Assembly (NCBI RefSeq): GCF_900091525.1
Contig: NZ_FMCU01000001.1
Location: forward strand, 62,001-126,000
Reading direction: 5' to 3'
From: Micromonospora matsumotoense
GTDB taxonomy: Bacteria; Actinomycetota; Actinomycetes; Mycobacteriales; Micromonosporaceae
Length of the DNA stretch: 64,000 nt
The first letter of the stretch is position 1. Each line of letters starts with the position of its first letter. The position numbers were made by a program, and so were the translations under genes. Under the pieces are notes generated by a model that was not told the DNA's origin, made no database searches, and saw only the letters and a program-made list of their open reading frames with translations. Shown here in pieces: positions 32,519 through 41,048 of the stretch.

Positions 32519-35257
32519 TTAGTGGCCCGGCCCGCCCGGCACATCCGGGTTGTCCCGGCGCAGGGTCAGGATCAGGTCGGCGACCAGGGCGGTCCACCCG
32601 GTCTGGTGCCAGGCCCCGAGCCCGGCGCCGTTGTCGCCGTGGAAATACTCGGGGAAGGCGATCAGGTCCCGCCAGTCGGGATGGGTCTGGAACAGCTGAC
32701 ACGCCCCGTAGATCGGCCGGCGACCCCAGTCGTCCCGGGTGAACAGGGAGATCAGCCGGGCGGAGAGGTCGTCGGCGATCTCGTCCAGGGTGCACTTGCG
32801 CCCCGACCGGGTCGGGTACTCCACCTGGAGGTCGTCGCCGAAGAACGCGGCGTAGTCCCGCAGTGCACTGATCAGCAGGAAGTTCGTCGGCATCCAGATC
32901 GGGCCGCGCCAGTTGGAGTTGCCGCCGAACAACCCGCTGGTCGACTCGGCCGGCTCGTAGCCGACGCAGAACTCCTGCCCGCCGAGGTCGACCGCGAACG
33001 GCTTGTCCAGGTGGGCCCGGCTGAGCGTCCGCAGGCCGTAGTCGGAGAGGAACTCCTCGGGGTCGAGCATCCGGGCCAGCAACCGGACCACCTGTTCCGG
33101 GCCGACCATCGACAGCAGCCGCTGCTGGCGGCCGTCCGGGCCGAGCCGGCGGGCCCCGATCACGTCGGCGTACTCGGGGCGTTGGGTGAGGAACCAGCGC
33201 AGCCGGGCACCCAACTCGGGCAGGCGTTGCAGGGTCCGCGCGGTGAGCCGGGTGGTGGCCGCCAACGGCAGCAGCCCCACCACCGAACGAACCTTCAGCG
33301 GCACCTGGCTGCCGTCGGCGAGCCGCAGCACGTCGTAGAAGAACGCGTCCTCGGCGTCCCACAGGCCCTGCGAGTAACCGGCCGCCGCGATGTACGCGAA
33401 GTGTTCGAAGAACTTCGTCGCGGTGTCCACGTACGCCCGGTCGTGTTCGGCCAGCACGATCGCGATGTCCAGCAGGTTGAGGGCGTACATCGCCATCCAG
33501 CCGGTGCCGTCGGACTGTTCGAGCACCCCGGCGACCGGCAGCGCCGCCGAGCGGTCGAACGGGCCGACGTTGTCCAGCCCGAGGAAGCCGCCCTCGAACA
33601 GGTTGTTGCCGCCGGTGTCCTTGCGGTTGACCCACCAGGTGAAGTTCAGCAGCAGCTTGTGCATCACCCGGGCCAGGAACTCGTGGTCCCGCCCGCCGTC
33701 GATCTCGAACACCTTCAACGCCGCCCAGGCGTGCACCGGCGGGTTCACGTCGCCGAACGCCCACTCGTACGCCGGGATCTGGCCGTTGGGGTGCAGGTAC
33801 CACTCGCGGAGCAGGAGCAGCACCTGCGCCTTGGCGAAGCCCGGGTCGACCCGGGCGATGGTGACGCAGTGGAAGGCCAGGTCCCAGGCGGCGTACCAGG
33901 GATATTCCCACGGGTCCGGCATGGAGATCACGTCGAAGCTGGTCATGTGCCACCAGGCGCTGTTGCGCCCGTGCCGGCGACCGGCCGGCGGCGTCGAGCC
34001 CGGGTCGCCCTCCAGCCACCGTTTGACGTCGAAGTGGTAGAACTGCTTGCCCCACATCAGCCCGGCGATCGCCTGCCGGGCCACCAACGCCTCGTCGGCG
34101 CTGGCCGCCGCCGGGATCACCCCGGCGAAGAAGCGGTTCGCCTCGGCCCGGCGGGCCCACACCACCGCGTCGAACCCCGCGCCCAACTCCGCCGGGGCCG
34201 GCGCGACGGCCCCGGGCGGCGGGGCGGTCCGGGTCAGCCGCAGCCGGATCTGCCGTTGCCCGCCGGCCGGCACGTCCAGCACGTAGTGCAGGGCGCCCTT
34301 GGTCCCCTCCCGGTCCGGGTTGACGGTGGCCGCGCCGGCCACCACGTGGTCGTTGATCCCGTCCTTCGGGTACGCCGAGCGACCGGCCAGCCCCCACAGC
34401 CGCTCGGCGTTGGTGTCGTTGTCGCAGAGCAGCGGGACCGGCTCGCCGTCGCCCTCCAGCAGGATCTGCCCCAGCACCCAGTGCTCGCCGACCAGCCGGC
34501 CGCCCTCGCCGGTCAGCCGGGGCACCCGGTCCGCGCCGGGCGGACCCCAGGCCCAGGTGTTGCGGAACCACAGCGTGGGCAGCACGTGCAGGGTGGCCGC
34601 CTCGTCGGCCCGGTTGGCGACGGTGACCAGGATGCACAGGTCGGTCGGGGACGCCTTGGCGTAGTCGACGGTGACCGCCCAGTACCGGTCGTCGTCGAAG
34701 ATGCCGGTGTCGACCAGCTCGTACTCGTTCTCGTCCCGGCCGCGCAGGGCGTTCACGGCGACCAGTTCGTCGTACGGGAAGGCAGCCTGCGGGTAGTGGT
34801 AGCGCCAGCGCATCCAGGAGTGGGTGGGGGTGCTGTCGAGGTACCACCAGTATTCCTTGGCGTCCTCGCCGTGGTTGCCGCCGTCGCCGCCGAGGCCGAA
34901 CATCCGCTCCTTGAGGATCGGGTCCACCCCGTTCCACAGCGCCAGCGCGAAGCAGAACGTCTGCCGGTCGTCGCAGACGCCCGCCATGCCGTCCTCGTTC
35001 CACCGGTAGGCTCTGGACCGCGCGTGGTCGTGGGGGAAGTAGTCCCACGCCGTGCCGTGTTCGCTGTAGTCCTCCCGTACCGTCCCCCACGCCCGCTCGG
35101 ACAGATAGGGACCCCATGCGCGCCAGTCCTGCTCCCCGGCATCGGCCTGGGCGAGCCGGAGCCGCTCGGCGTCGGGGGATGGGGCATCGGAGGGCGATCT
35201 GTCGGTGAACACCTGCACATTTTCGACGCCGCCGGGGTACTTGACCACAGCGGCCAT
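32519..35257 (-). CDS. GH63-like alpha-glucosidase (MGH1-type)
   Basis: A 912-residue protein with the (alpha/alpha)6 architecture of bacterial GH63/mannosyl-oligosaccharide-glucosidase-like enzymes. LSERAWGTVREDYSEHGTAW, HSWMRWRYHYPQAAFPY, WYAAWDLAFHCVTIARVDP, IPAYEWAFGDVNPPVHAWA and NSNWRGPIWMPTNFLLISAL are conserved blocks including active-site acidic residues. The likely role is release of alpha-linked glucose from an oligosaccharide or glucosylated small molecule. It is divergent from a debranching enzyme, with 45 nt between starts, so the two promoters overlap. The start could also be GTG 35218. Confidence 0.85.
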   Translation of the reverse strand: MAAVVKYPGGVENVQVFTDRSPSDAPSPDAERLRLAQADAGEQDWRAWGPYLSERAWGTVREDYSEHGTAWDYFPHDHARSRAYRWNEDGMAGVCDDRQTFCFALALWNGVDPILKERMFGLGGDGGNHGEDAKEYWWYLDSTPTHSWMRWRYHYPQAAFPYDELVAVNALRGRDENEYELVDTGIFDDDRYWAVTVDYAKASPTDLCILVTVANRADEAATLHVLPTLWFRNTWAWGPPGADRVPRLTGEGGRLVGEHWVLGQILLEGDGEPVPLLCDNDTNAERLWGLAGRSAYPKDGINDHVVAGAATVNPDREGTKGALHYVLDVPAGGQRQIRLRLTRTAPPPGAVAPAPAELGAGFDAVVWARRAEANRFFAGVIPAAASADEALVARQAIAGLMWGKQFYHFDVKRWLEGDPGSTPPAGRRHGRNSAWWHMTSFDVISMPDPWEYPWYAAWDLAFHCVTIARVDPGFAKAQVLLLLREWYLHPNGQIPAYEWAFGDVNPPVHAWAALKVFEIDGGRDHEFLARVMHKLLLNFTWWVNRKDTGGNNLFEGGFLGLDNVGPFDRSAALPVAGVLEQSDGTGWMAMYALNLLDIAIVLAEHDRAYVDTATKFFEHFAYIAAAGYSQGLWDAEDAFFYDVLRLADGSQVPLKVRSVVGLLPLAATTRLTARTLQRLPELGARLRWFLTQRPEYADVIGARRLGPDGRQQRLLSMVGPEQVVRLLARMLDPEEFLSDYGLRTLSRAHLDKPFAVDLGGQEFCVGYEPAESTSGLFGGNSNWRGPIWMPTNFLLISALRDYAAFFGDDLQVEYPTRSGRKCTLDEIADDLSARLISLFTRDDWGRRPIYGACQLFQTHPDWRDLIAFPEYFHGDNGAGLGAWHQTGWTALVADLILTLRRDNPDVPGGPGH

Positions 35258-35302
35258 TGTCGTCGTGGCGTGTTACACCTCGCCGCCACAGGAGGAAAGA
35301 AG

Positions 35303-37243
35303 TTGATCGAGTTCGGTTTCGGCCCGGGAGTCTGCGGCGAACTGGCCGGCGGGACGACCCGGGAATGGCTGGTCACCGACGGTCTCGGCGGGTACGCCAT
35401 GGGCACCGTGAGCGGGTTGCGGACCCGCCGCTACCACGGTCTGCTGGTGGTCGCCGGGGAAACGCCGGCCGCCCGCCGGGTGGGACTGGTCAGCCTGGAC
35501 CCGGCGGTGGTCCTGCCGTCCGGGGCCCGGGTCCGGCTCGGCGCGCACGAGTGGAACTCGGGCGTGGTCGACCCGCGCGGCTACGAGTTCCTGGAACGTT
35601 TCGACCTGATCGACGGGCTGCCGCGCTGGCGGTGGCGCATCGGTGACGTGGTGATCGAGCGGGAGCTGGCCATGACGTACGGCCGGCCCGCCGTGGCGGT
35701 GGTGCACCGGCTGGTGGCCGGTGGCCCGGTCCGACTCGACCTCTCGGCCGCCTGCACCTGGCGCGACGCGCACGGCGAGCGGCGGGCCGACGGCCCGACG
35801 CCCCGGGTGGAGCCGGCCGACGGCGGCGCGGTCATCGAGGGCGCGTACCGCCTCGCCGGCCCGGACTGGACGCCCGAGGGGCAGTGGTGGCTGGGCGTGC
35901 ACCACCGCGAGGAGGCCGCCCGGGGGCTGCACCCCGACGAGGACCTCTGGTACGCGGGGCGGTTCTCCGGCGCGCTGGACCGGCCCGGGGACACCGTGTC
36001 GGTGCTGGCCTGGGCCGGTGACCTGGCCGAGGAGCCGCCACCGGCGACGCAGGTGGTGGCGGCGGCCCGGCAACGGCACCGGGCGGTGATGGCGGCGGCG
36101 AAGCCGGCCGACGCGGTGGACGCGACCCTGACGCTGGCCGCCGACGCGTTCGTGGTGCGTACCGCCACCGGCCCGGACGTGGTCGCCGGCTATCCGTGGT
36201 TCGGGGCCTGGTCCCGGGACACCATGACCTCCTACGAGGGGTTGTTCCTGTGCACCGGGCGGGCCGACGAGGGGCGGGAGTTGCTGCGGGCGTACGCGGC
36301 GACGCTGTCGGAGGGGATGCTGGCGAACACCGCCGACACCGGTCGGGTGGAGTACAACACGGTCGACGCGACGCTGTGGTTCCTGCACGCGGTGAGCCGG
36401 CACGTCACCGTCACCGGCGACACCGACCTGGGTGACGAGCTGCTGCCGGCGCTGCACGGGGTGGTGCAGGCGCACCTGGCCGGCACCCGGTACGGCATCG
36501 CGGTCGACCCGGCCGACGGGCTGATCACCCAGGGCGGCACCCCGGGCACCGCGCTGACCTGGATGGACGCCCGGGTGTACGGGGTGCCGGTGACCCCGCG
36601 TACCGGCAAGCCGGTCGAGGTCAACGCGTTGTGGATCAACGGGTTGGCCGGGTTGGCCGAGCTGACCGAGCTGGCCGGTCAGGACCCGGCCGAGCTGTGG
36701 CGGCTGCACCACCGGGCCCGGGACGCGTTCGGCAAGCGGTTCCCCACCCCGGCGGGCTGGCTGCACGACGTGGTGGACGCGCCCGCCCCGGCGTACCCGC
36801 TGGGTGGGGCGGCGCACCACGACGACGACCTGCTCCGCCCCAACCAACTGCTCGCCTGGTCGCTGCCGTACGCCCCGTTGGAGCCGGACCCGGTGGCGCT
36901 GCGCCGGGTGGCCGCCGGGCTGTTCACCCCGCTGGGCCCGCGCAGCCTCGCCCCCGACTCGCCGGAGTTCGCGCCCCGGCACCGGGGTGGCCCGGCGGAG
37001 CGGGACGGCGCCTACCACCAGGGGACGGTCTGGCCGTGGTTGGTCGGCCCGTTCGTCGAGGCGTACCGCAGGGCCGGGCTGCCCACCGACGACCTGCTGG
37101 CCGGGCTCGTCGGCCACCTGGGTGAGTACGGCCTGGGTTCGGTGAGCGAGACGGCCGACGGCGTCGCGCCGCACGCCGCCACCGGCTGCCCGTTCCAGGC
37201 GTGGTCGGTGGCCGAGTTGCTGCGGGTCAGGCGGGCTCGATAG
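35303..37243 (+). CDS. Amylo-alpha-1,6-glucosidase (glycogen debranching enzyme)
   Basis: A 646-residue protein. The N-terminal GDE domain contains EWLVTDGLGGYAMGTVSGLR and TRRYHGLLVVA. The C-terminal (alpha/alpha)6 domain has YPWFGAWSRDTMTSYEGL (catalytic Asp region), VEYNTVDATLWFLHAVSR, LTWMDARVYG, VEVNALWINGL and HQGTVWPWLVGPF. It removes alpha-1,6 branches. The start is TTG 35303: GGAGG lies seven bases upstream, and no ATG/GTG in frame precedes the conserved N-terminus, so a rare TTG initiation is predicted. It lies divergent to the GH63-like gene and upstream of a GT4 gene. Confidence 0.92.
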   Translation: MIEFGFGPGVCGELAGGTTREWLVTDGLGGYAMGTVSGLRTRRYHGLLVVAGETPAARRVGLVSLDPAVVLPSGARVRLGAHEWNSGVVDPRGYEFLERFDLIDGLPRWRWRIGDVVIERELAMTYGRPAVAVVHRLVAGGPVRLDLSAACTWRDAHGERRADGPTPRVEPADGGAVIEGAYRLAGPDWTPEGQWWLGVHHREEAARGLHPDEDLWYAGRFSGALDRPGDTVSVLAWAGDLAEEPPPATQVVAAARQRHRAVMAAAKPADAVDATLTLAADAFVVRTATGPDVVAGYPWFGAWSRDTMTSYEGLFLCTGRADEGRELLRAYAATLSEGMLANTADTGRVEYNTVDATLWFLHAVSRHVTVTGDTDLGDELLPALHGVVQAHLAGTRYGIAVDPADGLITQGGTPGTALTWMDARVYGVPVTPRTGKPVEVNALWINGLAGLAELTELAGQDPAELWRLHHRARDAFGKRFPTPAGWLHDVVDAPAPAYPLGGAAHHDDDLLRPNQLLAWSLPYAPLEPDPVALRRVAAGLFTPLGPRSLAPDSPEFAPRHRGGPAERDGAYHQGTVWPWLVGPFVEAYRRAGLPTDDLLAGLVGHLGEYGLGSVSETADGVAPHAATGCPFQAWSVAELLRVRRAR

Positions 37244-37387
37244 GCAGCCGTTACACACCGGCAACGGCGGCGTCTCCGCTGGTTATCCACCGCTGGGCAG
37301 GATGGGCCCTGACCCCGGGCCACAGCGACGACACCCTCATGGTGTCCCCACCGGCGTGCGCCCAGGACACCACCCGAAGGGGGCCGC

Positions 37388-38719
37388 ATGTCACCTGACG
37401 CCGACGTGATCGACATCCACCCCGCCCGGCACCAGCGGGTGCTGATGCTCTCCTGGGAATACCCGCCCGTGCTGGTCGGCGGCCTCGGCCGGCACGTGCA
37501 CGCCCTGGCCACCGCCCTGGCCACCGCCGGGCACGAGGTCACCGTGGTCACCCGGCACGCCGAGGGGGCGCCGCTGGAGGAGTACGCCGACGGCGTCCGC
37601 GTCCTGCGCGCCCCCGAGGACCCGGTGACCTTTCCCCTGGCCACCGGGTCCCTGCTGGCCTGGACGATGGCGTTCAACCACACCCTGACCCGGACCGCCC
37701 TGCGGGCCACCGACACCGCCGACTTCGACGTGATCCACGCCCACGACTGGCTGGTCGGGCACACCGCGGTGACCCTGGCCGAGCACCTCGACCTGCCGCT
37801 GGTCACCACCATCCACGCCACCGAGGCCGGCCGGCACCAGGGTTGGCTGCCCGGCGAGCTGAACCGCACCATCCACGGCGTCGAACACTGGATCAGCAAC
37901 GCCTCGGCCCGGGTGATCGCCTGCTCCGGTTACATGCGCGCGCAGGTGAGCCGGCTGTTCGACGTGCCGGCCGGCCGGGTCGACGTGGTGCCCAACGGGG
38001 TCGACGAGCGGGCCTGGCGGGCCCGGCCGCGCGCGGTCGCCTCGGCACGGGCCCGGTTCGCCGGGGACGGCCCGCTGGTCGGTTACGCCGGTCGGCTGGT
38101 CTATGAGAAGGGCGTGCAGCACCTGGTGGACGCCGTGCCGCACCTGCGGGACCGGCACCCGGGGCTGCGGGTGGTGATCGCCGGGGACGGCCCGTACAAG
38201 GACGAACTGGTCGACCAGGTGCGGCGGCTGCACGTCGCCGACAGCGTCCGGTTCGCCGGGTTCCTGGACGCCGGGCAACTCCCGGCGGTGCTCGCCGCCA
38301 CCGACGCGACGGTCGTGCCGAGCCTCTACGAGCCGTTCGGCATGATCGCCCTGGAGGCGGCGGCGGCCGGCGCTCCGCTGGCCGTGGCGAGCACCGGCGG
38401 GCTGGCCGAGATCGTCGAACCGGGCGTCACCGGGGTGACCTTCCCGCACAGCGACCCGGGCGCGCTCGCCGGTGCGGTCGACCGGCTCATCGGCGACGAG
38501 GTCTTCGCCCGCCGGGTGGCCCGCCGGGCCCGCACCATGGTCGGCGAGCGGTACGGCTGGGCGGCCATCGCCGCACGTACCGTGAGCAGCTACGCCACCG
38601 CCCGCCGCGAACACGGCGGCTTCCAGGCCCGGCGGGCGGCGATGCTGCTGGCCGGCGGTCGACAGCGGGTCAGCATCCCGGAGGGCAACCTGCTGGCGCT
38701 GGACGGCGCGGCATGCTGA
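37388..38719 (+). CDS. Glycosyltransferase family 4 (glycogen/maltose-1-P synthase-like)
   Basis: A 443-residue GT-B fold enzyme. Its N-terminal LMLSWEYPPVLVGGLGRHVHAL is the acceptor-domain start seen in GlgM-like and starch-synthase-like GT4 enzymes. The C-terminal domain has VGYAGRLVYEKGVQHLVDA and the E-x7-E nucleotide-sugar motif PSLYEPFGMIALEAAAAG. It transfers glucose from a nucleotide sugar, plausibly to glucan or maltose-type acceptors, given the debranching enzyme 145 nt upstream. The ATG has GAAGGGGG upstream. The exact donor and acceptor are not known. Confidence 0.88.
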   Translation: MSPDADVIDIHPARHQRVLMLSWEYPPVLVGGLGRHVHALATALATAGHEVTVVTRHAEGAPLEEYADGVRVLRAPEDPVTFPLATGSLLAWTMAFNHTLTRTALRATDTADFDVIHAHDWLVGHTAVTLAEHLDLPLVTTIHATEAGRHQGWLPGELNRTIHGVEHWISNASARVIACSGYMRAQVSRLFDVPAGRVDVVPNGVDERAWRARPRAVASARARFAGDGPLVGYAGRLVYEKGVQHLVDAVPHLRDRHPGLRVVIAGDGPYKDELVDQVRRLHVADSVRFAGFLDAGQLPAVLAATDATVVPSLYEPFGMIALEAAAAGAPLAVASTGGLAEIVEPGVTGVTFPHSDPGALAGAVDRLIGDEVFARRVARRARTMVGERYGWAAIAARTVSSYATARREHGGFQARRAAMLLAGGRQRVSIPEGNLLALDGAAC

Positions 38720-38798
38720 GTGGACCCGGACCAGACAACCGATAGGTCCGTCCCGATCCATTGGCTACGGTGTACCTCGGCCGATGGTGAGGAGAACG

Positions 38799-40868
38799 GT
38801 GCAGCAGGTAGTGATCGCCGGCCGGTACCGCCTGTTGAACCTGGTGGGCCGGGGTGGCATGGGTCGGGTCTGGCTGGCCCGCGACGAGCTGTTGCACCGC
38901 GAGGTGGCGATCAAGGAGGTGGTGCCCCCCGCCTGGTTGGCCGACGACGAACGCGACGAGTTGCGGCTGCGGACCCTGCGCGAGGCGCGTACCGCAGCCC
39001 GGCTCAACCATCCCCACGTGGTCCGGGTCTACGACGTGGTGCAGGTCGAGGAACGGCCGTGGATCGTGATGGAGTACGTCCTGTCGCAGTCGTTGCAGGC
39101 GGTGCTGGACACCACCGGCCCGGTCGCCCCGGTGCGCGCCGCCGAGATCGGCCTGGCGCTGCTGGCCGCGTTGCGTGCCGCGCACTCCGCCGGGGTGCTG
39201 CACCGCGACGTGAAGCCGCAGAACGTCCTGGTCGCCGACGACGGGCGGGTGATGCTCACCGACTTCGGGCTGGCCACCTTCGACGGTGGTGACGGGCTGA
39301 TGACCCGTCCCGGGATGGTGCTCGGCTCGCCGCAGTTCGTCGCCCCGGAACGCGCCGCCGACGGGGTGTCCAGCGTGGAGGCGGATCTGTGGTCGCTCGG
39401 GGCCACCCTGCACGCCGCCGTGGAGGGCCGCTCCCCGTACGCCCGCAGCACCGCGATGGCCACGCTGGCCGCACTGGCCACCTCCCCACCGGACCCGGCG
39501 CCGCACGCCGGGCCCCTGCGCCCGGTGCTGGACGGGCTGCTGTTGCGCGACCCCCGGCAGCGGATCGGCCACGACGAGGCGGGTCGCCGGCTGGAGGCGG
39601 TGGCCCGACCGACGCCCCACTCCGAGCCTCCCACCGTGGTGCTGCCGGTCGCCCGTTCGGTGGGCGTGGCCCGGCCGCACCGGCCGGGCGACGGCGAGCC
39701 GGCCGACCGGCCGACGGAGCGGCCGTCGAGGAGTCGCGCGGAACGCGACGCCGAACGGGTGTGGGGGCCGCCCGGTCGCCGGGTCCCCGGTGACACGGGT
39801 GAGCGACCCACCACGTCCCCCGCCCCGGCGGCGTCCGGCGTCGCCGGCCCGGAGTCGGCGGGCCGGGAGTCCAGCCGTCCCGGGCCGGGCGGCGGGACAC
39901 CGGACGGCCTGCCGACGGGCGGCCCGGGGGCGGGCGGAACCGCCCCCGGCGGCCCCGGTACGGGACCCGGCGAGCCGGGAGGGCGCGGGCCCGGGGCGGA
40001 CAGCCCGGGACAGGGCGGCCCGGGAGGACGTGGCCCGGGGCGGGGCGGCGCGGGTGCGGGGTCACGACGGGCGACCGGAACGGGTGGGGTGGTCGGGATG
40101 TTCACCCGGCTGCCCGGAGGCACCCGGGGCTGGCTACTGGCCGGGGTGACGCTGACGGTGGGGGCGACCGTGGGAATCGGCACCACCTTCGCGATCGACC
40201 ACGACGAGCAGCGGGCCGCGCCGGGCGTCACCGACGCGCCGACCAGCAGCACGCCCTCGACCCGCCCGTACGGCCCGCCGGGTCCCGACCAGGGCCGGCC
40301 GGGCCCACCGCCCGGCGCGCCGGGCCTCGTGCCACCGCCCCTGCCGTGCCTACGACCCGATCCGGTCGGCACGAAGGTCACCGGCCGACCGGCGACCCTG
40401 GACGACGGATTCCGACCCCCGGCCGGCTGGTCCTGGTACGACGGTGCCGGCTTCCGGATCGCCGTACCGGTCGGCTGGCTGCGCATCCAGGAGGGGCAGG
40501 TGGCCTGCTTCCGCGACCCGGGCAGCCGCCGGACGCTCAGCGTCGAGCCGCTGACCGGCGGCGGCGGTGGCGCGTTGGACCGGTTGCGGGCCGAGGAACG
40601 CACGCAGTTCGGCTTCGACGCCCTACCCGGGTACGACAAGATCAGACTGGACGCCTTCGGCGGTGACGGCGCCCAGTGGGAATGCCGCTGGGACACCCCG
40701 TTCGGCGGCCGGGAGCACGGGCTCCGCATGATCCCGGGAGGGGACCTGTCCGGGTTCATGCTCAGCTGGTCCACCGCCGACGAGGACTGGGATGACTCGA
40801 CCGGCCAGCTGCGGGTGGTCCGGGAGAGCTTCCGGGGCCGGTCGACCGAGGTCACCTCGCCCACCTGA
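38799..40868 (+). CDS. Receptor-like Ser/Thr protein kinase (twin 1)
   Basis: A 689-residue Hanks-type kinase. Residues 1-265 form the kinase domain: GRGGMGRVWLAR (P-loop), VAIKEV (Lys), HRDVKPQN, DFGLATFDGGDG and GSPQFVAPERA. A long Gly/Pro/Arg linker, one membrane segment (GWLLAGVTLTVGATVGIG) and a small extracellular domain follow. The ectodomain contains WSWYDGAGFRIAVPVGWLR, shared with the neighbouring kinase, and no PASTA repeats. GTG 38799 is chosen because GAGGAG lies four bases upstream and the paralogue begins the same way (GTG CAG CAG). It is paralogous to the gene at 41049; a recent tandem duplication is likely. Confidence 0.9.
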   Translation: MQQVVIAGRYRLLNLVGRGGMGRVWLARDELLHREVAIKEVVPPAWLADDERDELRLRTLREARTAARLNHPHVVRVYDVVQVEERPWIVMEYVLSQSLQAVLDTTGPVAPVRAAEIGLALLAALRAAHSAGVLHRDVKPQNVLVADDGRVMLTDFGLATFDGGDGLMTRPGMVLGSPQFVAPERAADGVSSVEADLWSLGATLHAAVEGRSPYARSTAMATLAALATSPPDPAPHAGPLRPVLDGLLLRDPRQRIGHDEAGRRLEAVARPTPHSEPPTVVLPVARSVGVARPHRPGDGEPADRPTERPSRSRAERDAERVWGPPGRRVPGDTGERPTTSPAPAASGVAGPESAGRESSRPGPGGGTPDGLPTGGPGAGGTAPGGPGTGPGEPGGRGPGADSPGQGGPGGRGPGRGGAGAGSRRATGTGGVVGMFTRLPGGTRGWLLAGVTLTVGATVGIGTTFAIDHDEQRAAPGVTDAPTSSTPSTRPYGPPGPDQGRPGPPPGAPGLVPPPLPCLRPDPVGTKVTGRPATLDDGFRPPAGWSWYDGAGFRIAVPVGWLRIQEGQVACFRDPGSRRTLSVEPLTGGGGGALDRLRAEERTQFGFDALPGYDKIRLDAFGGDGAQWECRWDTPFGGREHGLRMIPGGDLSGFMLSWSTADEDWDDSTGQLRVVRESFRGRSTEVTSPT

Positions 40869-41048
40869 CCGGCCCCTCGACGGCCGTCCGCCACGGGGAA
40901 GGGACCCCGGCACTGCGCCACCCCCGGCGGCCCGGCCACCACCCACCGCTGCCACCCGCCTCCGGCACCGCCCCCACCACCCTCGCTGCGGTCGAGAAAC
41001 CGCAGCTCGGTGGCTACCCTGACAGGGGGGCAGTCGAGGGGGAAAGTC

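Noticed and set aside
37277..37286. TTATCCACC, similar to a DnaA box
   Set aside because: A single imperfect match, with no cluster, dnaA, dnaN or A/T-rich unwinding region nearby.
40081..40120. Low-complexity Gly/Pro-rich region of kinase 1 as a separate gene or repeat element
   Set aside because: It is in frame between kinase and membrane segments and is a normal linker for these receptors.
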